A stretch of 64,000 nt of DNA from Bifidobacterium aesculapii (GTDB taxonomy: Bacteria; Actinomycetota; Actinomycetes; Actinomycetales; Bifidobacteriaceae), in contig NZ_BCFK01000067.1 in assembly GCF_001417815.1 (NCBI RefSeq), positions 1 to 64,000 on the forward strand. The letters are read 5' to 3'. This document shows positions 36,390 to 45,777 of this stretch, piece after piece. The translations under genes and the position numbers were made by a program. How positions within the stretch are numbered: position 1 is the stretch's first letter; each line of letters starts with the position of its first letter. The notes below the pieces were generated by a model. That model searched no databases. It saw nothing but the letters and a program-made list of their open reading frames with translations, and had not been told where the DNA came from.

Positions 36390-37046
36390 TCAGGCCTCCT
36401 TCTTGGTCTTCGCCGCCACGAAGGCCTCGAGGGCCTCCTTGGTGAAGACGACGTACTGCGCGGTGACCACGTCGTACGTGTTGAGCTGATCGACGAAGAT
36501 CGGGTGGACATACGGAAGGTTGCGCACGGACAGCCACTCGTTCACCTGATCGCGGGTCAGCGCGATGGTGGCGAACTTCTCGCCGATGACCGGGTTGAGG
36601 GCGGCGATGGCAGCCTTGGTGGAAGGCTTCTCGGAGACGCCGAACTCGACGACGGCCACGCGACCGGCGTTGGCGCGGTCGGAGAGGATGTACTTGAGGG
36701 CGGCGGCCTTCATCTTCTTGGGGGTGCGCTGGGAGTAGTCGCGCGGCTGCGGGCCGAACACGACACCGCCGTGGTACCACTGCGGGGCGCGGATGGAGCC
36801 CTGGCGGGCACGACCGGTGCCCTTCTGCTTCCACGGCTTCTTGCCGCCGCCGGAGACGCTGGCGCGGGTCTTGGTCGCGTGGGTGCCGGCACGACGGGCG
36901 GCCAGCTGCGCGTTGACGACCTGGTGGATCAGCGGGATGCGGGACTGGACCTCTTCGGCGGAGAAGCCGAAGAGCTCGGCCGGGGCCTCAACGGTGCCGG
37001 CGGCCTGACCCTGGGGATCAGTGACGTTGAACGTGACGTTTGCCAT
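36390..37046 (-). CDS. rplD: Large ribosomal subunit protein uL4
   Basis: The 218-residue uL4 has the tunnel-lining loop ([20 protein letters not shown]) and the globular part. In many bacteria it autoregulates the S10 operon. It lies between rplC (6-bp gap) and rplW in the standard order. Confidence 0.98.
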   Translation of the reverse strand: MANVTFNVTDPQGQAAGTVEAPAELFGFSAEEVQSRIPLIHQVVNAQLAARRAGTHATKTRASVSGGGKKPWKQKGTGRARQGSIRAPQWYHGGVVFGPQPRDYSQRTPKKMKAAALKYILSDRANAGRVAVVEFGVSEKPSTKAAIAALNPVIGEKFATIALTRDQVNEWLSVRNLPYVHPIFVDQLNTYDVVTAQYVVFTKEALEAFVAAKTKKEA

Positions 37047-37052
37047 GGTTTA

Positions 37053-37703
37053 TCAGGCTCCCTTCACCGCAGAACGGACGAGAACGATGCCGCCCTTCGG
37101 GCCCGGAATGGCGCCCTTGATGGCGAGGATGCCGTTCTCGACATCCGCGGAAACGACGGTGAGGTTCTGCACGGTGGAGGTCACGTGGCCCATGCGGCCG
37201 GCCATGCGCTTGCCCTTGAGGATGCGACCCGGGGTGGCGCAGGCGCCGACGGAACCGGGGCGACGCTCGTTCTTGTGAGAACCGTGGGTACGGCGGTAGG
37301 ACTTGAAGCCCCAGCGCTTGATGGTGCCGGCAAAGCCCTTGCCCTTGGTGGTGCCGGTCACGTCGACCTCGGTGCCCTCGGCGAACACGTCGGCGTTGAG
37401 CTCCTGGCCCACCTCGTACTCGACGGCGTTGTCCTCGCGCACCTCGACGAGGTGACGACGCGGGGTGACACCGGCCTTGGCGAAGTGGCCGGCGAGCGGC
37501 TTGGTGACCTTCGTCGGGTCGATCTGGCCGTAGCCGAGCTGGACGGCGGTGTAGCCGTCGGTCTCCGGGGTCTTGATGGCGGTGACGACGTTGGTGGAGA
37601 CGTCCACCAGCGTGACGGGCACGAAGAAGCCGTTCTCGTCCCACACCTGCGACATACCGAGCTTCCTGCCCAGCAGCGCCTTGCGATCCTTATGTTGCGA
37701 CAT
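37053..37703 (-). CDS. rplC: Large ribosomal subunit protein uL3
   Basis: The 216-residue uL3 ([20 protein letters not shown]; long loop around [20 protein letters not shown] and GRMGHV) reaches the peptidyl-transferase centre. The glutamine normally methylated in this loop region (VQNLTVV context) is in place. It follows rpsJ by 17 bp. Confidence 0.98.
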   Translation of the reverse strand: MSQHKDRKALLGRKLGMSQVWDENGFFVPVTLVDVSTNVVTAIKTPETDGYTAVQLGYGQIDPTKVTKPLAGHFAKAGVTPRRHLVEVREDNAVEYEVGQELNADVFAEGTEVDVTGTTKGKGFAGTIKRWGFKSYRRTHGSHKNERRPGSVGACATPGRILKGKRMAGRMGHVTSTVQNLTVVSADVENGILAIKGAIPGPKGGIVLVRSAVKGA

Positions 37704-37720
37704 AGCGGTTCCCTCCTCCC

Positions 37721-38029
37721 TTACAGCTTGATTTCGATGTTGACGTCCGCAGGCAGATCGATGTGCATCAGGGAGTCCACGGCCTTCGGGGTCGGGTCCA
37801 CGATGTCGATGAGGCGCTTGTGGGTGCGCATCTCGAAGTGCTCGCGAGAATCCTTGTACTTATGAGGAGAACGGATAACACAGAAAACGTTCTTCTCGGT
37901 CGGCAGCGGAACGGGGCCAACAACAGTTGCGCCCGCGTTCGTCACCGTTTCGACGATCTTCTTCGCCGATTGGTCGATGACCTCGTGGTCATAGGACTTA
38001 AGCCTGATGCGGATTTTCTGTCCCGCCAT
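37721..38029 (-). CDS. rpsJ: Small ribosomal subunit protein uS10
   Basis: The 102-residue uS10 ([33 protein letters not shown]-type start; C-terminal [14 protein letters not shown]) is the first gene of the S10 operon and, as NusE, also takes part in antitermination. The 276-bp upstream region (38030-38305) has no gene and should carry the main ribosomal promoter. I could not pick a single convincing -35/-10 pair in it. Confidence 0.98.
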   Translation of the reverse strand: MAGQKIRIRLKSYDHEVIDQSAKKIVETVTNAGATVVGPVPLPTEKNVFCVIRSPHKYKDSREHFEMRTHKRLIDIVDPTPKAVDSLMHIDLPADVNIEIKL

Positions 38030-38305
38030 TGCCGTCCGCCCTTTCTAGCGATTCGTGTACTGGTTTCCAGCCTGCTTCTTGAGGGCACCGGCGCGCATGG
38101 CCTCCCTTGGACATACGTCCTCTGGCGGTCATCCGACATCAGTGCACGGCACCTCGAACCGCTGGGCGATTCGCCGGCCCGTGCTCGCTTTGTTATTTCC
38201 AATGTGCGAGCCCAAATCAGGCAACTTGAGTATCTAATCACCGGGCTTGGACGAGCACGCCCGCGCGACACGCCGGGCGACATGCAGTCCCTTCCGTCCA
38301 CGCCG

Positions 38306-39169
38306 TCACCACATCACGTACGCCACGACGGCGACGAAGACCAGCAGGCTGGAGGCCATCTCCACCAGCCCCACGACCACCGGGCGCACACGGCGCCGGG
38401 CGCCGATCCACGGCAGGGCGACGGCGCGCGCCAGCAGCCAGACGGCCGCGAGCTCCATCCACATGAACTGTATCGGAATCCAACCAGACAACCCCAGCTC
38501 GCCCGTCACGCCGCCGACCCACCAGGTCACGGCCGCGAACAGCACCGCATGCCACACGATCGACGCGGCCAGATATGCGCGACTCCCCCGCTCACGAATC
38601 ATCGTCTTGACGAACAGCACCGAACCGAACTGGAACAGGGCGAACGCGAACGACATCATCACCGCGGTGGCGGGCAGCATGACGTGCAGCGTATTGCGCG
38701 GGCCGTACGAGGCAACGACCGTGGCCATCAGCGTCGAGGCGACGACCGCGACCGCGTTGCCCCACAGCGAGCGCTCCCGCCGCATCCATGCGGCGAGGAA
38801 CGAGAGAGCGGCAAGCACCATATATACGGGCGCCCAGCGCAGCACGTCGAGGTTCATGGCGACGAACGGCACACCGCATACCGCCAACACGACGCCGTAG
38901 CCGGCCATCGGCGGCATGTAGCGGCGAGCGAACCGCGATTTCAGCCAACGCGCGGCGGTGAACTGGAAGCAGTAGCACAGCGCCCACAAGACGAACAGCC
39001 ACACCGAATCCGCGCTCAGTCCACCGACGACGAGCCCGGCCAGCGCGGGTGCGAGCGCCATCACCCATGCGCCCGGCTGGTCGGGAATCCAATCCTTCAC
39101 GACGCGGCCACGCGGCCGTTTCTTCATATCCTCGGAGCCATATGCTCCACTATCCATGCCACTGCCCAT
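38306..39169 (-). CDS. YwiC-like multi-pass membrane protein
   Basis: The 287-residue protein begins with a short charged segment and KDWIPDQPGAWVMALAPALAG, which matches the YwiC-like family (a PNQHGAWxM-type motif at the first helix). About eight to ten hydrophobic helices follow. Members are integral membrane proteins of unknown transport or enzymatic role. The ATG at 39169 is used because TAGGCT lies 6 nt upstream, as in other leaderless-type genes here; ATGs at 39157 and 39127 are alternatives. It reads toward rpsJ without a visible terminator, so read-through into the ribosomal operon is possible. Confidence 0.82.
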   Translation of the reverse strand: MGSGMDSGAYGSEDMKKRPRGRVVKDWIPDQPGAWVMALAPALAGLVVGGLSADSVWLFVLWALCYCFQFTAARWLKSRFARRYMPPMAGYGVVLAVCGVPFVAMNLDVLRWAPVYMVLAALSFLAAWMRRERSLWGNAVAVVASTLMATVVASYGPRNTLHVMLPATAVMMSFAFALFQFGSVLFVKTMIRERGSRAYLAASIVWHAVLFAAVTWWVGGVTGELGLSGWIPIQFMWMELAAVWLLARAVALPWIGARRRVRPVVVGLVEMASSLLVFVAVVAYVMW

Positions 39170-39242
39170 ACAGTCAGCCTACAGGAGTCGCACCGAATCC
39201 CGGGCCGGACGAAATCTCTATACAGGATTCCCGAATCGAATA

Positions 39243-39272
39243 CATCCACGCACATCCACGCACATCCACGTA
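39243..39272. repeat. 10-bp tandem repeat ACATCCACGC, three units
   Basis: Three copies of CATCCACGCA follow each other just left of the second palindromic element. They form part of the short-repeat flank of that element. Nothing else is seen in 39170-39290. Confidence 0.75.
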
Positions 39273-39291
39273 CCCGAATCCCCCGAAATCA

Positions 39292-39402
39292 CCGTACAAT
39301 CACACCGTTTTCCCTGCCTTACAGTGTTAAGTGGACGAAAACAGGGCTCGTTTTCGTCCGCTTGATGCTGTAAAGAGCAGATAACGGTGTATATGTACGG
39401 GG
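39292..39402. repeat. 111-bp palindromic intergenic element, copy B
   Basis: The same element as at 1744-1854: the ends (CCGTACA and GTACGGGG), the CACCGTTTTCC block, the TTACAG/CTGTAA stems, and the central GTGGACGAAAA opposite TTTTCGTCCGC are all retained. Length is identical (111 bp). Here the centre of the stem is better paired than in copy A. It lies between the YwiC-like gene and the end of the exporter gene, both on the minus strand. Confidence 0.85.
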
Positions 39403-39445
39403 ATTGACCGCACCGACGGGGAATCACCGGCCCCACCGAGATCCG

Positions 39446-39519
39446 AACGACATCCACCGAGGTCCGAACGACATCCACCGAGGCCCGACCGAGGCCCACC
39501 GAGGCCGACCGAGGCCACA
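39446..39519. repeat. 10/11-bp alternating repeat (CGACATCCAC / CGAGGTCCGAA)
   Basis: Units CGACATCCAC, CGAGGTCCGAA, CGACATCCAC, CGAGGCCCGAC, CGAGGCCCAC, CGAGGCCGAC follow in a row, ~43 bp right of the palindromic element. The unit differs from the 14-bp array beside copy A but the position relative to the element is alike. Confidence 0.75.
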
Positions 39520-39544
39520 ACGGCAATTCACCATATCGCACAAA

Positions 39545-41161
39545 TCAACGACGCAGACGACGCATGGCGCGGGCGGCGGCCTCACGCGAGGAGCCGGCGC
39601 CGTTGCCGTGCACCCCGAAGAGCACAAGCAGCACCATGATGAAGCACAGTGCGGCGGAGATGCGCAGCGTCCACTGGATGCCGGCGATGTTCGCCATCAC
39701 CGCGTCCATGCCGCCCGCATGGTACATGGCGGTGAACGTCTCCATGAGGATGACGAGGATCGGCGCGCCCATCGCGCCGGCCACCTGCCGCGCCGTGTTC
39801 GTCACGGCCGATCCGGCGGAGATCTCGGCGTGCTCCAAGCAGTTGAGCGACCACGTGGTGATCGGCATCAGCAGCGATCCCATGCCGATCTGGCGCACGA
39901 ACTGGCAGATCGACACCCACCAGATCCACGTGTCGGTGGAGATGAGGCTCATGCCGAGCGTGCCCACGGTAAGCGTGATCGCGCCGAACAGACCGACCGG
40001 ACGCGCGCCGAACCGGTCGAGCGCCTTGCCGCCGTACAGCTGCGACAGGCACATGCCGATGGCGCCGGGCAGCATGATCAGTCCGCTCATCGTGGCGCTG
40101 TAGCCGCGGTCGTTCTGGATATAGAGCGGCATGATCACGAGAATCGAACTGAACGCGAAGAACGCGAGCGACGCGATGAGCGTGCCGACGGTGAACGAAC
40201 GGTTGCGCAGCACGCCGAGGTCGAGCAGCGGCGGTTCGGGGCGCGCCGCGGCCCGCGCGCCATCGCCGCGCGCCACGGCCGCCTCATACTCCTTATATAT
40301 GTGCGCGCGATGCACCTGCCGCGCGACGAACCACGCGATGCCGACGACGCCGATGAGCATCGACGCCCACACCATCGGATTCACGAACGGATAGCTCTCG
40401 ATGTTCGTGAATCCGAACATGAGACCGCCGAATCCGAAGATTGACAGCATCACGGAGAAGAAGTCGGTGCGGGCGGTCGCGTCGTTCTCGCCGAAGTCGT
40501 GCAGCCACAGGCAGGCGGCCGCGAGCGAGACGGCGCCGAGCACCGTCAAGGTGACGAAGATGGACCTCCATCCGTTCGCGTCGGTCTGCATGCCGCCGAG
40601 CGTGGGACCGATGGCCGGCGCGACGCTCATCGCGATGCCGACGGTGCCCATCGCGGCGCCGCGGCGCGACAGCGGATAGATGGAGAACACGGTGATCTGC
40701 AGCACCGGCCACATCACGCCGGAACCGACGGCCTGGAGCACGCGGCCGGCGAGCAGCACGAGGAACGTCGGCGCGAGCCACGAGCATACGGAACCGAGGG
40801 TGAACACGATCATCGAGGTGATGACGATCTGACGCGTCGAGAAGCGGCGCGTCAGGAACGCGGTGAGCGGCACCATCACGCCCATGACGAGCTGGAACAC
40901 GGAGGTGAGCCACTGGCCGGTGGTCACGTTGATGCGGAACTCGTCGACGATCGACGGCAACGCGGCGCTCAACTGCAGCTGCGTGAAGTTGCCGACGAAC
41001 GTGATGAACGTGAGGATGGCGAGCGAGACGAACGCCGTGCGCGTCAGATGCCCGTCGACGTATGTCTCTTCACTCGTGAGCGTGCGCTTGCCGCGATCCG
41101 CATCCACGCTGCTATGCCCGTCTTTACGCGTCGGTCCCTGCCCATTCGTCATATGCCGCAT
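39545..41161 (-). CDS. DHA2-family (14-helix) MFS drug exporter
   Basis: The 538-residue protein has a ~45-residue polar N-terminus and then 14 hydrophobic helices, typical of EmrB/QacA-type proton-driven exporters. Motif C-like GPTLGGMQTDANGWRSIF (helix 5) and motif A-like GKALDRFGARPVGLFG fit the DHA2 family. Substrates cannot be read from sequence. The ATG at 41161 has GGAAGAAG ~6 nt upstream, better spaced than for ATG 41152. It is divergent from the acetolactate decarboxylase gene across 261 bp. Confidence 0.9.
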   Translation of the reverse strand: MRHMTNGQGPTRKDGHSSVDADRGKRTLTSEETYVDGHLTRTAFVSLAILTFITFVGNFTQLQLSAALPSIVDEFRINVTTGQWLTSVFQLVMGVMVPLTAFLTRRFSTRQIVITSMIVFTLGSVCSWLAPTFLVLLAGRVLQAVGSGVMWPVLQITVFSIYPLSRRGAAMGTVGIAMSVAPAIGPTLGGMQTDANGWRSIFVTLTVLGAVSLAAACLWLHDFGENDATARTDFFSVMLSIFGFGGLMFGFTNIESYPFVNPMVWASMLIGVVGIAWFVARQVHRAHIYKEYEAAVARGDGARAAARPEPPLLDLGVLRNRSFTVGTLIASLAFFAFSSILVIMPLYIQNDRGYSATMSGLIMLPGAIGMCLSQLYGGKALDRFGARPVGLFGAITLTVGTLGMSLISTDTWIWWVSICQFVRQIGMGSLLMPITTWSLNCLEHAEISAGSAVTNTARQVAGAMGAPILVILMETFTAMYHAGGMDAVMANIAGIQWTLRISAALCFIMVLLVLFGVHGNGAGSSREAAARAMRRLRR

Positions 41162-41385
41162 TCTTCTTCCCGTGCCCGATCCGTGGGGTGCACCGTTCCC
41201 TCTCCACGAAGCGGCTCCCCGAAAAGCACGCGATTACGCTATACCCGACCGTGCCCAATACGCCTTCAGACGAAACCGCGGCGCGCTCCACAGCGGGTAC
41301 GGGCAACGGAAGGTGAACAACGTGAACGGCGGACGACGTGTGAGCGAGGTCACGCGGCGGGCCGGACGAATCCACGGAACCGCCC

Positions 41386-41414
41386 TTGCCCGGCCCGGAC
41401 GGACACCTTATATT
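41386..41414 (+). promoter_or_regulatory. Promoter of the acetolactate decarboxylase gene
   Basis: TTGCCC (41386-41391), a 17-bp spacer, and TATATT (41409-41414). The GTG start codon begins 8 nt after the -10 box, so the transcript should be leaderless. Confidence 0.7.
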
Positions 41415-41422
41415 ACGGAATC

Positions 41423-42205
41423 GTGAGCGAACTGAAGGGCAAGGCGATCGAACCGATCCACGAGCACCGCGCGAACGTGCTCTACCAGCACGGCACGCTG
41501 GCGTTGCTCGTGCCGGGCCTGTTGGAGGGCACGACCACGATGGGCGAGCTGCTCACCCACGGCGATACCGGCATCGGCACCGGCGAAGGGCTCGACGGCG
41601 AGATCATCATCCTCGACGGGCGCGCCTGGAAGGTCGGACGCACCGGCGAGGTCGAGGCCGTGCCCGACGACCTGACGCTGCCGTTCGCGAACATGCATCA
41701 TGCGGCGTTCCAATACCAGTGCGAGCGCAGCGACATCGGCCTCGAGGAGCTCAACCGGCGCATCGTCGAGGCGAACGGGCGCGCGAACGCGTTCTTCGCG
41801 GTGATCGTGCGCGGCACGTTCAGCTTCATCAAGACGCGCGCGGTCATCAAGCAGCAGGCCCCCTACCCCACGTTGGAGGAGGTCGCGGACCGTCAGGCCG
41901 TCTTCCTCGGGCACGACGTGCGCGGCACGATGCTCGGCTACTTCTCCCCCATCATGTTCCATGGGGCGGCCGTCGCCGGATTCCACGAGCATTTCCTCGC
42001 CGACGACCATTCAATCGGCGGGCACGTGCTCGACGCGGTGCTCGAACGCGGCGAGATACTGAGCCAGGTGTTCGACACGATGACCACGCATCTGCCGGTC
42101 GACAACCCGGACTACCGCAACCACGACTTCACGCGCGACAACATCGCCGAGGCCATCACCAACGCGGAGGGCGACGTGCGGGGCGCGGCGGACCGCGAGG
42201 AATAA
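41423..42205 (+). CDS. budA: Alpha-acetolactate decarboxylase
   Basis: The 260-residue enzyme converts 2-acetolactate to acetoin and CO2, diverting pyruvate-derived carbon to a neutral product or draining excess acetolactate from branched-chain amino acid synthesis. The family pattern is clear: YQHGTLALLVPGLLEGTTTMGELL near residue 20, and the metal-binding FHEHFLADDHSIGGHVLD around 190-207 with its HxH and later His. It has no ribosome binding site; the TATATT box ends 8 nt before the GTG, and no in-frame ATG lies upstream. An amino acid permease follows on the same strand. No acetolactate synthase is next to it. Confidence 0.92.
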   Translation: MSELKGKAIEPIHEHRANVLYQHGTLALLVPGLLEGTTTMGELLTHGDTGIGTGEGLDGEIIILDGRAWKVGRTGEVEAVPDDLTLPFANMHHAAFQYQCERSDIGLEELNRRIVEANGRANAFFAVIVRGTFSFIKTRAVIKQQAPYPTLEEVADRQAVFLGHDVRGTMLGYFSPIMFHGAAVAGFHEHFLADDHSIGGHVLDAVLERGEILSQVFDTMTTHLPVDNPDYRNHDFTRDNIAEAITNAEGDVRGAADREE

Positions 42206-42289
42206 CCGCGCCACGCCCCTCGTGACCGCCCTGCGCGTATACTGTCTGCGATTCGACCGCACGCGCGAGACAGAGGACGAGAACACACG

Positions 42290-43783
42290 ATGAGCCATAG
42301 CGAATCAGGCACGCCGGAACGGACCGGCGCACCGACGGCACAGGCGACGGCACCGACGGCACAGGACGCCGACGGACATACCCGGCACGCACTGCACACG
42401 AACCTCAAACGAGGCATGGAGGCGCGCCACCTGCAGATGATCTCGCTGGGCGGCGTGATCGGCACGGGCCTGTTCCTGAGCTCCGGGTACACGATCCAGC
42501 AGGCCGGCCCGATCGGCACGATTCTCGCCTACGCGATCGGCGCGGTCATCGTGTATCTGGTGATGCTCACGCTCGGCGAACTGTCCGTGGCGATGCCGGT
42601 GACCGGCTCGTTCCACGTGTACGCGGAGAAGTTCATCGGCCCGGGCACCGGATTCGTGATCGCCATCCAATACTGGCTCACCTGGACGGTCGCCCTGGGC
42701 TCCGAGTTCACGGCGGCGGGCCTGCTCATGCAGCGGTGGTTCCCGACCACGCCCACATGGGTGTGGTCGGCCGCGTGCATCGTGCTGATCTTCACGCTCA
42801 ACGCGCTGTCCGTGCGGTTCTTCGCCGAGGCGGAGTTCTGGTTCGCCTCCATCAAGGTGTTCGCGATCTGCGCGTTCATCGCCATCGGCACGCTCACGAT
42901 CTTCGGCGTGATTCCGATGAAGGGGTACACGCATGCGCCGATGTTCGGCAACCTCATCAAGGACGGCGTCTTCCCGAACGGCTTCATGCCGGTGTTCGCG
43001 ACGATCCTGACCGTCAACTTCGCGTTCTCCGGCACCGAGCTCATCGGCGTGACCGCCGGCGAGACGCGCGACCCGGAGACCGCCGTGCCGAAGGCGATCC
43101 ACACGACGCTGTGGCGCCTCGTACTGTTCTTCATCGGCTCCATCGTGGTGATGAGCGCGCTGATCCCGTGGCGACAGGCGGGCGTGGGCGAAAGCCCGTT
43201 CGTGCTCGTGCTCAACTCGGTGGGCATCCCCTACGCGGCGGACATCATGAACTTCGTGGTGCTCACGGCGGTGCTGTCCGCCTCGAACTCCGGCCTGTAC
43301 GCCTCGACGCGCATGGTCTGGTCGATGGGCAACGAGGGCATGATCCCGCGCTGGTTCGCGAAGACGAACCGACGCGGCGTGCCGATGCTCGCCCTGTGCG
43401 CCGCGATGGCCGGCGGCCTGCTGGCGCTGCTCAGCTCCGTCGTGGCCGCCTCGACCGTGTATCTCGTGCTCGTGGCGCTCTCCGGCCTGTCCGCGGTGGT
43501 GGTGTGGATCGCGATCGCGTACTGCCAGATCGTGTTCCGCCGCCGTTGGGTGGCCTCCGGGCATACGGTCGCCGAACTCAAGTACGCGACGCCCGGCTAC
43601 CCGTTCACCTCGTGGGGCGCGTTCATCCTGTGCACCGCCTCCTTCCTGCTGGTGTTCTTCGACAAGGAGCAGCGGTTCGCGCTGGTCGCGGAGCTGCTGT
43701 TCATCGTCGTGTGCTACGGCGCGTACTTCGTACAGAAGTGGTGGCGCGGCCGTCATCCCGCGGCGGATGCGCAGCTGCCGTAG
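42290..43783 (+). CDS. Amino acid permease (APC superfamily, LysP/AAT type)
   Basis: The 497-residue protein has 12 predicted helices. After a ~40-residue polar start comes the AAT-family signature [21 protein letters not shown] (first helix), then [18 protein letters not shown] and the conserved [13 protein letters not shown]. It is a proton-coupled importer of an amino acid; lysine, arginine or aromatic substrates are all possible. GAGGAC lies upstream of the ATG, and a TATACT box at 42238-42243 gives a plausible promoter, so it may be transcribed apart from budA. Confidence 0.92.
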   Translation: MSHSESGTPERTGAPTAQATAPTAQDADGHTRHALHTNLKRGMEARHLQMISLGGVIGTGLFLSSGYTIQQAGPIGTILAYAIGAVIVYLVMLTLGELSVAMPVTGSFHVYAEKFIGPGTGFVIAIQYWLTWTVALGSEFTAAGLLMQRWFPTTPTWVWSAACIVLIFTLNALSVRFFAEAEFWFASIKVFAICAFIAIGTLTIFGVIPMKGYTHAPMFGNLIKDGVFPNGFMPVFATILTVNFAFSGTELIGVTAGETRDPETAVPKAIHTTLWRLVLFFIGSIVVMSALIPWRQAGVGESPFVLVLNSVGIPYAADIMNFVVLTAVLSASNSGLYASTRMVWSMGNEGMIPRWFAKTNRRGVPMLALCAAMAGGLLALLSSVVAASTVYLVLVALSGLSAVVVWIAIAYCQIVFRRRWVASGHTVAELKYATPGYPFTSWGAFILCTASFLLVFFDKEQRFALVAELLFIVVCYGAYFVQKWWRGRHPAADAQLP

Positions 43784-43869
43784 CGTCGGGTGAACAGCTC
43801 GATACGGGGCGATGAAATCCATCATCCGGCACGGAAGTGCGCCATTCGCGCTCCCTACACTGGAAAACC

Positions 43870-45237
43870 ATGAATACCAACGCGCCCGCGCCGTCATCGG
43901 CCATCCCGTCATCCCCCGTATCCGCCGCCACGTCGCCTGACGACGGCGCCGCATTCGAGGAACGGCCGCTGCGGGTGCTCATCGTCAGCGAATCGTCATT
44001 GGAACAGACGAACGGCGTGTCGGGCAGCGTGAAGCACATCCTCGACCGGTTCGCCGAACGCGGGTTCGACGCGCGCGTCATCGCCCCCGGCCCCGCGCCG
44101 GAAGGCGGCACATACGCGGGATACCCGGTCGCGGAGGTGCCGTCGCTGCCCATCCAGAAGTTCAACGTGGCGGTCACGACGAAGACGTCGGTGATCCGCG
44201 GCATTCTCGACGGGCCGAAACCGGACGTCATCCACGTGGCCGCACCGATTTCGAAACTCGGCCACGCCGCGCTCCTCGCCGGCGAGGAGCTGCGCGTGCC
44301 GACCGTCGCGATCTACCAGACCGACGTGGCACAGTACGCGCGGCGGTTCGCGCGCGAGGCGGTGACCGGCGAGAAAGGCGTGAACGGCGCCGTATCCGAA
44401 GGCGCCGCGACCGACGACGACTGGCCGCAGCACACGAAATGGCTCCGGCGCATCGGCAAGACCGCAGGCGAACAGGCGGAACGCATCGTCGCGGAACGCA
44501 TCGCACGCATGCACAATCTGTCGACGCTGACGCTCGCCCCCACGGACGACGCGCGGCGGCGTCTGGAAACGTTCGGCGTGGACCCGGACCTCATCCGGCT
44601 GTGGGGCCGCGGCGTCGACACCACGCAATTCGGCCCCTCGCGCGCCGACGACGCGCAGACGCGCGCGTGGCGCCGCGAGTGGAGCGACGACGGCCGACTG
44701 CCGGTCGTCGGGTACGTGGGTCGTCTCGCGCCGGAGAAGCAGGTGGAGCGGCTCGTCGCGCTCGACGGGCTCGGCATGCGGCTCGTCATCGTCGGTGACG
44801 GCGTGAGCGCGCCGGAACTGCGGCGCCGACTGCCGAACGCGGTGTTCACCGGCATGCTGCACGGACGCGACCTCGCCGACGCGTACGCCGCGTTGGACGC
44901 GTTCGTTCACACCGGCGCGGAGGAGACGTTCGGGCAGACCATCCAGGAGGCGATGGCGAGCGGACTGCCGGTCGTCGCGCCGGCAAGCGGCGGACCGCTC
45001 GACCTGGTGGACGAAGGCGGCACCGGACTGCTGTTCGACCCGCACGACGAGGACGACACCGACCTGCGCGAGTGCGTGGCCAAGCTGCTGGGCGACGCAT
45101 CGCTGCGGCGGCGGATGGGCGCGGCCGGGCTCGACGTGGTGCGTGGGCGCACATGGCCCGCGATGGTCGACAAGCTCATCGGATACTATCGTCTCGCGAT
45201 CGAACTGCGCATGGCGCAGGACGCGGGCAAACGCTGA
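43870..45237 (+). CDS. GT4-family glycosyltransferase (mannosyltransferase-like)
   Basis: The 455-residue GT-B fold enzyme has an N-terminal acceptor domain with SSLEQTNGVSGSVKHILDRF (the typical GVS motif) and a C-terminal donor domain with VGYVGRLAPEKQVERLV. The EX7E-type region is AEETFGQTIQEAMASGLPVVAP. It resembles GDP-mannose-dependent transferases of phosphatidylinositol-mannoside or glycolipid synthesis. It lacks membrane helices and should act at the inner membrane face. No ribosome binding site is seen; TACACT ends 8 nt before the ATG. It converges on the tRNA cluster. Confidence 0.9.
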   Translation: MNTNAPAPSSAIPSSPVSAATSPDDGAAFEERPLRVLIVSESSLEQTNGVSGSVKHILDRFAERGFDARVIAPGPAPEGGTYAGYPVAEVPSLPIQKFNVAVTTKTSVIRGILDGPKPDVIHVAAPISKLGHAALLAGEELRVPTVAIYQTDVAQYARRFAREAVTGEKGVNGAVSEGAATDDDWPQHTKWLRRIGKTAGEQAERIVAERIARMHNLSTLTLAPTDDARRRLETFGVDPDLIRLWGRGVDTTQFGPSRADDAQTRAWRREWSDDGRLPVVGYVGRLAPEKQVERLVALDGLGMRLVIVGDGVSAPELRRRLPNAVFTGMLHGRDLADAYAALDAFVHTGAEETFGQTIQEAMASGLPVVAPASGGPLDLVDEGGTGLLFDPHDEDDTDLRECVAKLLGDASLRRRMGAAGLDVVRGRTWPAMVDKLIGYYRLAIELRMAQDAGKR

Positions 45238-45261
45238 ACGCAACCTGTGGCCGATGATACG

Positions 45262-45298
45262 AAAAATCCCGCCGCGATGCGTGGCATCGTGACGGGAT
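45262..45298 (-). terminator. Terminator after tRNA-Val(CAC)
   Basis: ATCCCG-cc-GCGATGC (45266-45280) pairs with GCATCGT-ga-CGGGAT (45284-45298). The A-run at 45262-45266 is a U-tract on the minus strand. It may also serve the convergent glycosyltransferase gene. Confidence 0.85.
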
Positions 45299-45305
45299 AA
45301 GCGGG

Positions 45306-45378
45306 TGGGCGATGTAGGAATCGAACCTACGACCCCTTCGGTGTGAACGAAGTGCGCTAGCCGCTGCGCCAATCGCCC
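45306..45378 (-). tRNA. tRNA-Val (CAC)
   Basis: 73 nt; acceptor GGGCGAT/ATCGCCC, anticodon stem CTTCG/CGAAG with loop TTCACAC, anticodon CAC (GUG codons), T-loop GTTCGAATC, discriminator A. CCA is not encoded. It lies beyond a terminator that follows the tRNA-Ala gene. Confidence 0.95.
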
Positions 45379-45412
45379 ATAGCGCGCCGACGTTGCAATC
45401 GGCGCTCCGACG

Positions 45413-45434
45413 AAAAAACCGGCGGACCGCCGGT
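45413..45434 (-). terminator. Terminator after tRNA-Ala(GGC)
   Basis: ACCGGCGG (45418-45425) pairs with CCGCCGGT (45427-45434), with an A-run at 45413-45418 giving a U-tract on the minus strand. It falls inside the tRNA cluster, so tRNA-Val(CAC) may depend on read-through or its own promoter. Confidence 0.8.
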
Positions 45435-45446
45435 CTTCTCTTCGAG

Positions 45447-45519
45447 TGGAGCTAAGGGGATTCGAACCCCTGACCCTCTCCATGCCATGGAGATGCGCTA
45501 CCAGCTGCGCCATAGCCCC
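45447..45519 (-). tRNA. tRNA-Ala (GGC)
   Basis: 73 nt; acceptor GGGGCTA/TAGCTCC (one G-U pair), anticodon stem TCTCC/GGAGA with loop ATGGCAT, anticodon GGC (GCC/GCU codons), T-loop GTTCGAATC, discriminator A. CCA is not encoded. Confidence 0.95.
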
Positions 45520-45558
45520 GTGTTCTGTTATTGCGCGAATCCTTCGTATCCACGCTCG

Positions 45559-45630
45559 TGGGCGATACAAGATTCGAACTTGTGACCCCTTCCGTGTCAG
45601 GGAAGTGCGCTACCACTGCGCCAACCGCCC
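45559..45630 (-). tRNA. tRNA-Val (GAC)
   Basis: 72 nt; acceptor GGGCGGT/ATCGCCC (one G-U pair), anticodon stem CTTCC/GGAAG with loop CTGACAC, anticodon GAC (GUC/GUU codons), discriminator A. The body closely resembles tRNA-Val(CAC) in the same cluster, suggesting duplication. Confidence 0.95.
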
Positions 45631-45669
45631 GGGCCTGTTCTTCAAGCCGAATCACTCCGGCTTTCCGAG

Positions 45670-45742
45670 AGCGGACAACGGGACTCGAACCCGCGGTCTC
45701 AACCTTGGCAAGGTTGCGCTTTACCAACTAAGCTATGTCCGC
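45670..45742 (-). tRNA. tRNA-Gly (GCC)
   Basis: 73 nt; acceptor GCGGACA/TGTCCGC, anticodon stem CAACC/GGTTG with loop TTGCCAA, anticodon GCC (GGC/GGU codons), T-loop GTTCGAGTC, discriminator T as usual for glycine tRNAs. First gene of the cluster. Confidence 0.95.
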
Positions 45743-45777
45743 AATGTTTGCTGCCTTCCGTGAGGCAACGAGTGATT

